Position numbers and translations under genes: made by a program. This document shows, in pieces, positions 1-12,246 of a stretch of 64,000 bases of DNA. Under the pieces are notes generated by a model. The model worked only from the letters and a program-made list of their open reading frames with translations, was not told the origin of the DNA and did not search any database. The DNA is taken from contig NC_087077.1 in NCBI RefSeq assembly GCF_026151205.1, positions 4,526,001 through 4,590,000 on the forward strand, in the 5' to 3' direction. Source of the DNA: Bolinopsis microptera. Lineage: Eukaryota > Ctenophora > Tentaculata > Lobata > Bolinopsidae. Every line of letters starts with the position of its first letter. Within the stretch, counting starts at the first letter, position 1.

Positions 1-1029
1 AACTCCGCTACTTTTGATGATCACACTGGGAGGAAATACATTCCACAGATACTTTCAAACCGTCCCGGGGCAGCACTCAGCAGGGTAAATACTGGGTTTA
101 TTTGAGCAGATTACAACTACTACACTTCACGTGGTTCAAGAGTATTGTCGGAAAAATAGAATTGGGTTGTGCGGTGATTTGATTGGAAGGTAAAATGTTG
201 TATCGGATGACAGAGCAGAAATAAAGAGCAGAAATAAGGCAACCTCTCAGAGAGGTCCTCTCTCTTGCTGATTACATTAGACAATCAGTATCCCGGTCAG
301 GTATGTGGCATTACCCAGGCCACATGGTATTGCCTGACTCACTCATCACATCAATTAGAGCCCAATTAAACCAATTAGAACGCATTATCACCGGACCTTT
401 GAACGTCATGAAACCAAGCAACGGAAGGTTTAAAAAGCTAGAGACAGAGAGCTGGAGAGCTTGTGCCTAGTGTCCTGCTCGGCTTGACTGGAATGACAGA
501 TTGGAGATACACACTTCCTAATCAGTACGACTAATTTACAGAAGTTTCTGGAAACTTGCTGATATGGATCACTGCTAAGCAAACTAAAGCTGTCCCGGAT
601 CAATGACAACATTCACAGCTACCTTTATTTTCTTATGGCTACACTTCATTAGGATAAACAAACGCAGCTTTACGGTGAAAATCTCGGAACCAGTTTAACA
701 TTTTGTGTAAATTAAAGTTATAAGTTATTTTAAGTTGAATTTAAGTTGGTTTTGATATTGAATGTTCATGTTGGAATTAGGTCTGCTAATTATAGATATC
801 AAACGTAAATGAAGCTGAGCTGGCTACTAATCGTCACCAATAATCCCAAACAATACAATATGTATGAGACAATAGAACCGCCATCTTAGGACGAGAGTTT
901 GGAACCATATCCAGATAATAGTTTCACATAACATTTCGGGGAACTGTGGAATGTGGATTGTGGAAACTGATTCGTTTTATTTATAGAATAATCTAGAACC
1001 AACTAAGACATTACACAACCATGAACTGA
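1..1029. other. Unrecognised non-coding DNA
   Basis: No coding segment, RNA gene or transposon end was recognised here. Open frames are short and look random in composition. The stretch ends where a 20-bp minisatellite begins. Confidence 0.5.
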
Positions 1030-1420
1030 GTAGCGTATTACAGCAACCAAGTAGCGTATTACACCATCAAGTAGCGTATTACACCACCGAGTAGCGTATT
1101 ACACCACCGAGTAGCGTATTATACCACCAAGTAGCGTATTACATCACCGAGTAGCGTATTACACCACCAAGTAGCGTATTACACCACCAAGTAGCGTATT
1201 ACACCACCAAGTAGCGTATTACACCATCAAGTAGCGTATTACACCACCGAGTAGCGTATTACACCACCAAGTAGCGTATTATACCACCAAGTAGCGTATT
1301 ACATCACCGAGTAGCGTATTAAACCACCAAGTAGCGTATTACACCACCAAGTAGCGTATTGCTCAACCAAGTAGCGTATTGCTCAACAAAGTAGTGTATT
1401 GCTCAACCAAGCAGCGTATT
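1030..1420. repeat. 20-bp minisatellite, about 20 units
   Basis: The unit GTAGCGTATTACACCACCAA repeats head to tail with an exact 20-bp period, starting at 1031 and every 20 bases to 1411. The ten bases GTAGCGTATT are almost invariant. The spacer varies among ACACCACCRA, ACACCATCAA, ATACCACCAA and GCTCAACCAA, and the GCTCAAC types sit together at the right end. One detached unit lies at about 2016-2035, just outside the LTR element. The regular period and lack of unique spacers rule out a CRISPR array. Confidence 0.95.
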
Positions 1421-2142
1421 GATCAACGTTGCCACTGACAAATTTACAAAAGCATCCCACAACTAAACGTAACGATAAAAATAATTTCAAGCGAGGTTTA
1501 TTTGAAGATACACTTGTTGCAATGCTATGAGGTTCAAGAATAGCAACATATAGTGACAAGGTGTAACAACTAGCTGCCAATTTCGACATTAAACCAACCT
1601 TCATTAAAGTGGTCGCTTTATTAAATTCCAAAAGCAAAAGTTATATCTACAGGTTTTAAGTTAAACGCACATCAAAATAAGAACACAATGTTAAATAGTT
1701 CTAACGAATAGAGATAAGCACGATGGCCGATAATAGTAGTAATGAACGAATTGGTCTATAATCTATACAAAATAGAAATCCAATTATTAGGTCACATGAG
1801 TTGCCGTTATGGTTTCTAATTTCAATTCCAATATTTTGAGTTTTGTAATTTTACCAACTCAAATAGCTACTCATAGATTAAAAAGGCGCACTTACGTTGG
1901 TACCGAGAGAGAAAGAGTCCAGCTATACCGTGATCTGCAGAATCATCAGCTAGCAACTAGTCACAGTGTCACCACGCAGCAGTGTTCACTGCAATGTGAT
2001 CTTCTTCACCACCAAGTAGCGTATTACACCACCCTAATTCTCTTCAGTCCATACTTCTGAATAATGTACCACTTAAATTTGGGGAATGCGATAAAATGCA
2101 ATATTACTTTAGTCACACCCTCTCTTTTAGTCAACAGACTAT

Positions 2143-3341
2143 TGTAGGAACCTCCCGTGGGAGTAACTACTAACTAGTCACTAGGTCTACGCAATTTATA
2201 GGGCTCCATCCTATAAGAACCAGTATAGGATCTAACTACGCCTGGTATATAGTACTGACTACAAGTCTTAATAACTTGCGGTCTAACTACTAGTAGCTAG
2301 AGCGCTCTAATGATGACTAGCTTGAGGGTCTTCGGGATCGATAGTCTCCACCAGTATGGTGTTACTCTAATTCGCCAAGAACTTGTATCCTCCTGAAACT
2401 GTACGAGTTAAGCTTGTGATTAAATACGACTTTCTGTGTCAAGGACTCAAATTTACTGGTGGCAATGCACACTTTTAGTAATTGTAACGACTCAACTTTC
2501 AATCATAGTCTCAGAGACTTGCAGTATAGCAGTTTTAGCAGTTGTAGTGTAAGCGATTAATGACAGTATATGAAAAGACCAGCAGAACATCTGGTCATCA
2601 CGGTAAGTAGTATCAAGTATCATAGTATAGTACAATAAAATATAGTATCGACCTAGCTAACCGACCTTAGGATGAGTGGGAGGGGTGGACAGTTGAAGAG
2701 CTGGTTCTCTAATCTGCATATCGCCACCGCAGCTTAAAGAGTCGACTTTCCTCAACAAGTCCGGAGATGAGTCTGATCGCTGGCCGGAGATGAGTCTGAT
2801 CATCTTCAGTCGCACGGAGGCAGAATCAGGACGTCATCTTAGGGATAAGGGCAGGAACAGAGTAGAAGTGAAGAGATCCAGAGGTTCAGTGTCGGAACGA
2901 TCGGAGGCCGAGTGACCAACTCGAAGTTGGAATAATGGAACTGAGTAGAAGTGGGGAGAAGTCCAGGTCGTCATCTCGAATAGTCTCCCAGGTTCTGTTA
3001 ATTTACCGTTTAAACTCAGAGGTCCGCTAATTAATTGGTCGTATCAGCTCGGTTTGTCTCGTCCTGTCCCGGTGCACTGAAATATGAGATTTCGCCGTCA
3101 GGACACCGGTTCGGGGGCTCCGTGATTGGTTGCTATTCGTACGGTTGCTGCGGTGATTGGCGCGCTCCACAGTTTGATGGGAGCCTCATTACTGCAACTC
3201 TTAATGAGTTTTCATTCGCTCCTAGGCAGGTGTCCCGTCCGGTCCATCACGGTATGAACTAGGTATGAAGTGTAAGTGTCAACTCCCAGTGCTCAGTTAT
3301 TAACTGAGCGACAAAAAGAATAGGGGGCCGAGGTTCTTACA
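2143..3341 (-). repeat. 3' LTR (element sense)
   Basis: This direct repeat starts TGTAGGAACC and ends GGTTCTTACA on the plus strand, giving the TG...CA form with a 10-bp imperfect terminal inversion. It matches 10654-11852 at a constant offset of 8511 bp. An internal 22-bp duplication around GGAGATGAGTCTGATC lies near 2763-2803. Confidence 0.93.
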
Positions 3342-3343
3342 CG

Positions 3344-3355
3344 TCCCTTTCTTCC
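3344..3355 (-). promoter_or_regulatory. Polypurine tract
   Basis: Read on the minus strand the sequence is GGAAGAAAGGGA, two bases before the TG of the 3' LTR. This is where a polypurine tract for plus-strand DNA priming is expected. It supports minus-strand orientation of the element. Confidence 0.65.
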
Positions 3356-4112
3356 AAACTGGCGTCCCGCCATGAGTCTATCTGCGTTTTTGGAATCGGG
3401 GAGTTGACATGGAGAATGGAGGTTGACATCAAGGGTTGCTTGGGAGAGAGATCCACGATGGTTAGGAGTTGTTGGCCCGGTTAACCTTGGTCGATACATT
3501 AATACACTTCTAAAAACGTGGTTTCGCCGCAATAATTTAAGTTAACCCGGTTGTAAATAGTTAAAATAAAACTTGTTTTTTTTTTACAACAAACATTTCG
3601 CCAATTATCTTTTACTTTAGTTCGTAAATAGTTTTCGGCATTAGGCCAATGGTTATTGATGAATGGAGCTGTGCGGTGTTAAGTGTATGACTTTGAATGA
3701 CTAACAATATCGCCAACATTTGTTAGAAAAGAAAAGTTACAACTGCAAGTACTAAGGCACGGTTTGTGAAAAGCTTCTTCTTCCTCATTTATTCAAGCCG
3801 AGGGTTGCGACTGGGTGATCGCAGGTAGAGGGTTCCCATGATTGGGAGACCATAACCTGCTTTCTTCGGGCGGACCAGCACTCGCCCACTCGGCAGAACC
3901 GAGATTTTAGTGAGTTTGTGAGTGAGTGTGACCTAAGGTTCGACGGTAAAGGAGAGAGACAGAGAAGGAAAAAGAGGGAATTGGTTTTACTCATGGAACG
4001 CCTATGACCAGGTCGTATCCAGACATCTACTCAGAGGTTTGGAAGTACCACTATTTTAGAGAAAACTACCTCCTATTTATAAAAGTCACACTACTATACT
4101 CACGCGCCGCCA

Positions 4113-6190
4113 TTACTGGAAAGTTCGTTCTTCGTCCTGTAAGCCAGGGTAGACTGGATGATATCCGCCTGGGTACATGTATTGTGATGCGTAAGGTCCG
4201 GGTAGTGTGCCATCTTGCTGTTCTGCTTGTCCGATGGGTGCTGTCGGTTTAGGGGCTTCCCCTGCATTTACCACTAATGATATGTGGCTCTCTGATCTCG
4301 GTAAGGTACTGCATCGTTCTTCGCCATATCGTTCTAAGCCGGGGTCTCGGAAGTACACTCTGGTTGAGTTTCGCCTGCACTTGCAACACGGTGGGGGACA
4401 CATATTAGTGTTAGGAGCGACAAAGTCTTTGATCATTTTCAATACCACAAATGCCAGCAGAGTGACCCCTACGATGAGTGCCATTTTAAAGTACTTGGGG
4501 ATCATTTTGATATTTTTTATGGTGTCTTTAATTATTGGTTGTGCACCCGACATAGTGGCAATCTCCTTGTCCTTCTTTCAGCTTCTGTAAGTCCTCCTGG
4601 AAGTTCTTCACGTCTTTAGCCAAGCTCTCTGCTCCCAACCCCGGAATTTTGATCAAATCCTCTCGATCTATCATTGGTGCCAGTAGAGGTGGTTTGCGGT
4701 ACATGATACTGTTTGGTGCCGCGTTTTCAGGGCTGTGGATCACTATGTTACCGAAGCTAACACCCGTGGTATTCTGATCCCATTTCACGAATGTCACCTG
4801 ATGCTTTGGCATTATTCTTTCCGCCACTGATGATGTAGTTTGCATGTGTGGATGAGAAGTGCCTTGTTCCGAGGATTTGTGGGACACTTATATCTTTATC
4901 GCCGTCGAGTTGGTTCGTAGGAGTAGCCCAGCTGGTGTTGAGATGCACGCATCAGTGTTACACGCCACCAAGGGGCAGCTGGAGGTTTTGGTTCGCCGGG
5001 AGTTGAGACAGTCGTCAAACTGTACAAGTTCGTATTGAGTTTCTTGGCAGATCATTGCCCTCGCGAAGACAGGACACTGCTTTGGGGTTCTTAAAACATA
5101 CCATTTGCCGTCCTGGAATGTTGCATAAGGTGGTGACTTAAAAGCGAGGCAGTGGGTGCTGTTGTCATAGGTAGTTCGAGCGACGAATCCAGTTTGTCGT
5201 ATAGCAAAGAACGCCGAGAGTTGTGCTGTGTCCATGTCAGGAAACAGGAGTACAAATCTAAATTGTAGATTTTCGAAATCTGCCTCGATCAATGTCGCTG
5301 TAGCCGTTTGATACAGAAGATGGGGAAATTCTGCGAAGAATTTTGAGGTCTTGGCCAGTTGACCAGTTGCGAGGTGTCTCACTTCGTCTACACTGAGAAG
5401 GGAAGGAGTCAGTCGTCCCGACAGTTGACTGTTCAGCACAAACCGGAGCAGATCTTTCAGTTGGTCGATCGATTCTTTCGCTAATGCATACGCATACGCT
5501 CCCACTTGGCAGTTTAGCACTCTGCTCAGACCAAAGAATTGTTTTTGCAATGCTCGGGTGTATCCAAACAGCTTTGTTGTTGCTTCTGCCAACTTCTGAT
5601 TGAAGTCATCCTCGTGTTTTATTCTCGCCGCTAAGGAAGCCTTTATCTTGCCGATTGAGTTTTCTTGTTCAGTTAACATCTGTTGGATTTTTTTAATTGT
5701 TCTTTCGTTTTGAACATTAAGGTCCAGTGCCGTTGCCGCTGTCGCTATTGCGGCAACCCCCACGAGGAATCGCCGTCTCCTGTGTGGAAGTTTATGGCAC
5801 CTAGCGTCTGTGATGTTAAAGGTTTCGCAGAGCCTTGCCGATTTGAGCTGGTATTCCCACAAATAGATAGCTTCATATGCCGCCGATAAAGCATTTATCT
5901 CTAGTTGGTAGTTCGCCTCCGCCATTTCGGTTCTTTGTCTAGTGTGTAGTCCGCAATGTAGTCCTTCGATAAGCGCCGAAATATTGGCCTTCTGGAGTTG
6001 TATGACTATGCTGGACACTTGATATCCAGCATGGGTGATGAGAGTGCCTGTCCTTTCCATTAACACTCCTCGTGATGGCAGGCTCACAAATCCTGTTCCG
6101 TCTCGCCCTATATCTAGGGGCAGAACTTCTGGTTCAGGAGGGTCGCCAAGAGTGTCAACGTATTGCTTATAGGAATTTTGGGTTAGCGAA
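4113..6190 (-). pseudogene. Broken env-like class I fusion glycoprotein gene
   Basis: The main frame runs 6087-4888 (399 codons) and stays open upstream to about 6190 without a clear ATG. It is interrupted by an in-frame TAA at 4888-4890, then continues in frame to 4528. The membrane-anchor segment lies in another frame (4553-4113), overlapping the end of the previous one, so the gene has at least a stop and a frame change. A polybasic, furin-like site near 5770-5781 is followed directly by a hydrophobic alanine-rich stretch, as in class I fusion proteins. Downstream come heptad-like residues, a Cys-rich ectodomain end, one transmembrane helix (about 4487-4428) and a cytoplasmic tail with a Cys cluster. 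The overall plan recalls F-type envelopes of errantivirus-like elements; the exact family is uncertain. Confidence 0.68.
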
Positions 6191-9100
6191 ATGTATTAAT
6201 TTGCTTTGTTATGGTTCAGCGCTACTGGAGTGCTCTGTTTGAAACTATAGTATTTGTTGTCGCCTATTGAGTTAGTCACTCCAATAGTGCGGAACCATTT
6301 GACGATAAACCATATTAACGAATAAAATCGACAGAAATTTCAAGCACAATTTAGGTTTTTGAACACATATTAGTCTTATAATTAAACACATAACTTTATA
6401 TAATTGGTAGTATAGTTGTTAATATCAATTCCATTTCCACAATTTTTCGTTCAATCAAACTTTTCAAATTGTTGTTCAAAAACCTTTGTTTTGGAAAGAA
6501 ACATGAACATTACGATTGTCGAAAATTCGCCCAAGATGTGATCACGTAAAATTCTCGGAAAGTAGCCCAAAAGTTTGAAATTCGTACGTAAAAGTATTAG
6601 TATGTTCACAACAACCATTTTCGCCGTTTGCGTGCCGTAAAACAACCATTTACATTATAACGCACAAGTAGTCTGTTCGCCAATTTAGTTGACCTGCGCA
6701 CTTTAAGCTCAGGTTGCTCTACTTCTAGAGTTGTGTCCGCCTGAGGAGCTTCAACTGCTGCTTGTGGTTAATTTACTACTTCTAAGTCAGTGGGGGCTGC
6801 AGTACCAGAATTTGTGTTTTTTTTTTTTTTTTTTCTATAAGTTTGTAATTTACACTAAATGATGGTTTATCATTATGAATGTAATGACGGCTTGTCTCCG
6901 ATCACCTTTGCTTACCTTACTACTCACCTTACTTTTTTTTTTTTTTTTTTTTTAATGTTTTATATAACGGCCCAGTGCCCATATTGGTTATACTCATATA
7001 ATATTTCATTAAACTAGGCGCAAACTACCGCTTATTTATCATTATAAATATCATCCCGCTTCAATATCAACTTGGCTATTTCTATACCGCCGCAGGCTAT
7101 TTATATCGCGCCGCAAAACGTGCTTTAATTATCATTCTACGATCTTCTCACTTTTGGAGGAATAAAATAACCGGTCAACCTTTATATACATAAACACATC
7201 TCCATTTTTATACCGGTGAGCATCATCATTTATATAGCGCTTTATCGGAATATCTCATTTATATAGCGGTTCATATGCACGTGCAATTTATATAGCGGCG
7301 AACTTCAACTTTAAAATGTAGGCGGTTAATCATCAGTTCTATTCTAAGAGCTCTATTCATAAAAGTGAGGTTGCTTTACTACAGTTGCCTAATGAAACCT
7401 TTTACCTGGTGAGATGAATGGTGAATGGGTGAATTGATAAGTGAATGAATTTGATGTACCTGATGATTACCTCCTGTAGCTTAAGCTGGCCACTGTAGTG
7501 CGCCCTCACTTATCCTTACCTTACGTTAATATAAGTATTTATAGTATATAGGCCGGTTCCGTTGTCGGCCAGGATCGCCGTATTAGCCACGCTGAGGGCT
7601 TTGTTAAGTAGTATATAAATTAATTGGTGGTGATTTCATGGTTTATCTTATCAACTTATAGTTATACCTTTGGTGACCGGGACAGTGCGTGTGACTTTGA
7701 GTAAACACATCTTCTGTAACTCCTCGTGGTGCACAAAACCATTCCAACCTATGTATGTCCCCCTTACGGGTTCCACAAGCCCGACGGTACATAGTTAGAC
7801 GAAAGACAGAGAAGCCTTGATTGCCAGATCAAGGGCTGCATCAGTAGCAGCGAAATACGGATATACCTTCTCCCTTACAGTCAGCGAGCTGACAACTATC
7901 TGACTGTGTCTTTTAGGCCTTGCCACACCACTTTCGATATTGCGTTCGCTCGCCCTTATTTACTGACACATTCGTACACAAGGTCTCTCTTATTGAGTCT
8001 ATACTCACGATCGCCATTACTTACCAGTTCAACTTGTGCTACACAGCTGTACTGTTGACATGTGAATCTTGGGTGCCCTATTTAGTTCAGTGACCTGGTT
8101 ATGTGTCACGTACGTTTCCGTACGTGACTACATTATATAAAATGTTTGAGGTCTTTAAGATTATATTTTTACTTAAATGCACCAGCCTGCGAATGTTCAT
8201 TGAGATATTGAATGCAGCCTGACCCGGGTGACGTTAGTAAAGTTGTGTTTAAATGATCCGGCCCGGAGACAAACTTGTTATATTATTATGACTCGGTTCT
8301 CGGACTGCGATATATATTAAAATTTCTCATTGCTGTCCCTGGTGAGGTACAAATTACTGTCATTATCGGACAGCGCTCCCTATAATTGGCACTCGGAAGG
8401 ATCAGTTCTCCAGCTGATATAATTAGCCTGTCCGACTTTATTTTAGAATGTGCCGCTGATTCCAGGAAAGTACCTGACAACTTTAGGGGGACTGGTCGTA
8501 TTCGCCACGTCATTACGTGTTCGCCACTAAAATATGGAACTTTATTCGCCAGACTCCATGATTCATGAGAAACATTAATATCGGAGCAGACCGGTGTAAT
8601 CATGCTAAGAGCGCTTAAAGTTAATTATAGTTATAATACCGTACTTAATCTTGATACACACAAATACACTTCTTTCATTGCGTACATTTTACAGTTCCAC
8701 TCATTCTGATTTGTTTACTCTTCACCGTTAACTCACAATTATCAATTTAATTTGGGCATAGACAGAAATTTTGGTAATCTACCCGTCAATATTCGTGCAA
8801 ATGCCTTGGAGTTAATAATAATATGGCTGGTACGTTAACTCCGTTCATATTGTGCCCGTTACATTGGTCTTAAATGCAAGTTTTATAAAAATCAAAAACT
8901 ATCAGAGTTTAGTTAATTGAAACTTTTAGTAATTCAACGGTCGCTTTTGCTAAAATGACCTTATGAATTTGGTCAAGGAGGGTGTATATTAGTCGACCAA
9001 TTTTGTTAAATTTTTAGTAGTCCTCGTTTACTAGTGTACTGTAATGTTATACAAATTGTACTGTGGAAAATGGAATTGACGTGTTACCCAAAAGTGCTGC

Positions 9101-10634
9101 AAGAAATCTGCTTGGATCAATGAGGGGGGGTTCGTAGAATATAATTCGCCCAAAAAAACATATAATCCGCGTGTTAAGCTGTTAATAGTAGTCTCACCAA
9201 GTCGGAGCTACTGTGTAAACTACGCAAACTAAGGCCATGCAGAATTAATGACTACATGGTCATCAAGTAGGTGCTCGCCTTCATCTTTGTCAAGGAATTA
9301 AAGAAAATTAAAGGAATATTTTAACCTGTTTAAAAAAAACAGAAATTTAAGGCCATGCAGACTTACCACTGCATGGTCGTCAAAATCTTTCGGCCAGTTC
9401 TGCATACAGCCGCCTTTTTCATTAAACTAACGGCGATCTATATAATTTAGTAGTGTTATTGGTGTTTTATGGTAAAATGTTAGAATGTCCGCAGTTGATT
9501 AACCACGGACACATCACGCCTATTTAAGTCTAGTTGCAATAATGGCCGTAAAATATTCGGATAAATAATGTAAAAATTCCGCGTTAATCAGTAGGCTGGC
9601 ATTGGACACAGTGCTTTGTCTCTTTGATTGAGACGGGTTCGACGTGATGAATATTGATTTATGAGTAAAATAAAAATAGTGGGGTGAACTGAGCGTGAGT
9701 GAATTAATAAGTTTGGCTTAAGCTGGTCCACTCTGTAACCGTGGTTTGTATTGGTGCCGTTAATTTGAATATGAGCCATATTCGATCTCAGAATTTTTTT
9801 TGTAGTTACTTTAAAATGCTGGCATTCTGGGGCGTTACAAAAGGTTTGCCTATGGCCTCTCTTTTGCACATACGACAAAATGTGCCTTCCCAGCAGTAAC
9901 CACGTAGCCTGGCCTTTGGTTACCATAGTGTATCAACTCTCGCTTCATTACAAATACAATTATTATCAGAAATTATTGTCGTCACAAAAACTGAATAATT
10001 GGAAAATTCAATCACATTGGCCTTCGCCCTGTATTAAAATGTTGCTTTCTTTCTAGAAAGTTCGATTTCGCCATATATGGGCGTGGAACATTTTATAAAC
10101 TTATAAAATTAGCCTCGATGCTACTGCCTACATAACTTAAAATATTAAATTAACATACTTGTAACGATGAGTTGTGATGTGGATAATATATTGACGCAAT
10201 TACTGACCAGCACGGTAACACACAACTTATACAGTACAGTTACTCCTCAGGGCTCTATTTCTTAGTTACTGATTTAGTAACGCCATGTATGGCCCGTTAT
10301 ATTTCATTATGTTCTATCACATTTTGCCAAAAATTTTCCGCCAAAAGTAGCACATTTAGCTTACAATTCTTTACTAGTGCAAACTGAGCGCTTTTATGGA
10401 ACGACAACTCTTACCTTGGTGGCCTGCAATGCCTCTTCTTGGGAGTTGTCCTCTTCTTATCCACTTTGTCGCCATAATGTGGAGTAGAGATCTTTTGAGT
10501 TTGTCTTGTCTTGCTTCTGAGGTATTCTCTCTGTCCTTCTCGGAGTTCGTCAGAGAGATAGCCGTCTGTAGGATTCGTCTTCCTTGATTGTCTTAACTCG
10601 TTACTGTGTGGGAAAGTTCTTTTAGAATCAGAGT
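6191..10634 (-). other. Non-coding interior of the LTR element
   Basis: About 4.4 kb where gag and pol would be expected. Only short frames are present, the longest about 112 and 105 codons at 9926-9588 and 8603-8286 (minus), and neither resembles a known retroelement protein. Visible structure includes two long poly-T runs (about 6818-6834 and 6932-6952), four copies of an ATTTATATAGCG-type motif at 7088-7306, a 240-bp fragment of a LINE 3' region (7735-7975), and about 15 TCGCC pentamers on the plus strand against about two of the reverse complement. Confidence 0.7.
7735..7975 (-). repeat. Fragment of R2-like LINE 3' region inside LTR element
   Basis: This segment is the reverse complement of about 40825-41060, the 3' region following the R2-like LINE frame. 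Identity looks around 85-95% by eye, with long shared stretches around the hairpin-like GTCAGCGAGCTGAC and the TACATAGTTAGACG block. In the sense direction of the LTR element it reads as LINE sense strand. Confidence 0.85.
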
Positions 10635-10650
10635 CTCGTTTCAGTCTCCA
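10635..10650 (-). promoter_or_regulatory. Putative primer-binding site
   Basis: Minus-strand sequence TGGAGACTGAAACGAG lies three bases downstream of the 5' LTR end (element sense). The leading TGG would pair with a tRNA 3' CCA. The primer tRNA was not identified. Confidence 0.5.
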
Positions 10651-10653
10651 ATT

Positions 10654-11852
10654 TGTAGGAACCTCCCGTGGGAGTAACTACTAACTAGTCACTAGGTCTA
10701 CGCAATTTATAGGGCTCCATCCTATAAGAACCAGTATAGGATCTAACTACGCCTGGTATATAGTACTGACTACAAGTCTTAATAACTTGCGGTCTAACTA
10801 CTAGTAGCTAGAGCGCTCTAATGATGACTAGCTTGAGGGTCTTCGGGATCGATAGTCTCCACCAGTATGGTGTTACTCTAATTCGCCAAGAACTTGTATC
10901 CTCCTGAAACTGTACGAGTTAAGCTTGTGATTAAATACGACTTTCTGTGTCAAGGACTCAAATTTACTGGTGGCAATGCACACTTTTAGTAATTGTAACG
11001 ACTCAACTTTCAATCATAGTCTCAGAGACTTGCAGTATAGCAGTTTTAGCAGTTGTAGTGTAAGCGATTAATGACAGTATATGAAAAGACCAGCAGAACA
11101 TCTGGTCATCACGGTAAGTAGTATCAAGTATCATAGTATAGTACAATAAAATATAGTATCGACCTAGCTAACCGACCTTAGGATGAGTGGGAGGGGTGGA
11201 CAGTTGAAGAGCTGGTTCTCTAATCTGCATATCGCCACCGCAGCTTAAAGAGTCGACTTTCCTCAACAAGTCCGGAGATGAGTCTGATCGCTGGCCGGAG
11301 ATGAGTCTGATCATCTTCAGTCGCACGGAGGCAGAATCAGGACGTCATCTTAGGGATAAGGGCAGGAACAGAGTAGAAGTGAAGAGATCCAGAGGTTCAG
11401 TGTCGGAACGATCGGAGGCCGAGTGACCAACTCGAAGTTGGAATAATGGAACTGAGTAGAAGTGGGGAGAAGTCCAGGTCGTCATCTCGAATAGTCTCCC
11501 AGGTTCTGTTAATTTACCGTTTAAACTCAGAGGTCCGCTAATTAATTGGTCGTATCAGCTCGGTTTGTCTCGTCCTGTCCCGGTGCACTGAAATATGAGA
11601 TTTCGCCGTCAGGACACCGGTTCGGGGGCTCCGTGATTGGTTGCTATTCGTACGGTTGCTGCGGTGATTGGCGCGCTCCACAGTTTGATGGGAGCCTCAT
11701 TACTGCAACTCTTAATGAGTTTTCATTCGCTCCTAGGCAGGTGTCCCGTCCGGTCCATCACGGTATGAACTAGGTATGAAGTGTAAGTGTCAACTCCCAG
11801 TGCTCAGTTATTAACTGAGCGACAAAAAGAATAGGGGGCCGAGGTTCTTACA
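10654..11852 (-). repeat. 5' LTR (element sense)
   Basis: Direct copy of 2143-3341 with the same length (1199 bp) and termini, followed by the second ACTAT target duplication at 11853-11857. Confidence 0.93.
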
Positions 11853-11857
11853 ACTAT

Positions 11858-12246
11858 CAACTGACAGAACGACAATAAAACAACTTCTTGGAAACCAATA
11901 TAAATAACAAGATAGATAACGAATAGCAAAACTAAAAACACATCGGACACTAGAACACTACACTGATTTTACAACTAATTTTCAAAAATCTAAAACTTAC
12001 CAAATTCAAAATAAATTAATCCACCATAATATAATTTGGTAAACTTAAGAAATCGCGATAAATAGGCTTCATTAAAAAACATGCACCCGCCAGCGGTTTG
12101 TTACTATATTTAACTTCCGAACTCGTAGAAATATTCTCTCGAGGATTTTACACAAATCAGCTGCTAAATTTCTATATTTGTTAGTTGTAATTTAGGAAAT
12201 ACTGATCTGACGAATGTTCAATCTGAAACTTAGTCGGTCACGTTCG
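11858..12246. other. Intergenic, nothing recognised
   Basis: AT-rich DNA between the LTR element and the 3' end of the STMP1-like gene. It probably includes the 3' untranslated region of that gene. No repeat or conserved frame was recognised. Confidence 0.4.

Larger units (their letters stand above)
2143..11852 (-). mobile_element. Env-bearing LTR retroelement lacking gag/pol
   Basis: Two direct repeats of 1199 bp (2143-3341 and 10654-11852) bound the element and are flanked by the 5-bp duplication ACTAT (2138-2142 and 11853-11857). Minus-strand orientation follows from three signs: a purine-rich tract beside the left LTR, a TGG-starting primer-binding candidate beside the right LTR, and a minus-strand env-like gene at the left (3') end. 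The interior is 7312 bp. No reading frame resembling Gag, protease, reverse transcriptase, RNase H or integrase was found, and about 4.4 kb between env and the 5' LTR is non-coding. Equal LTR lengths and no difference seen by eye suggest recent insertion. I infer a non-autonomous element mobilised by a relative. Confidence 0.88.

Noticed and set aside
1030..1420. CRISPR-like array
   Set aside because: The 20-bp unit repeats without unique spacers, and the genome is eukaryotic; it is a minisatellite.
3035..3262. 75-codon plus-strand frame present in both LTRs
   Set aside because: It is duplicated only because the LTRs are; it is antisense to the element and has no recognisable domain.
8286..9926. 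Minus-strand frames of 105 and 112 codons as gag or pol remnants
   Set aside because: No zinc knuckle, protease, RT, RNase H or integrase motif is visible and the composition looks random.
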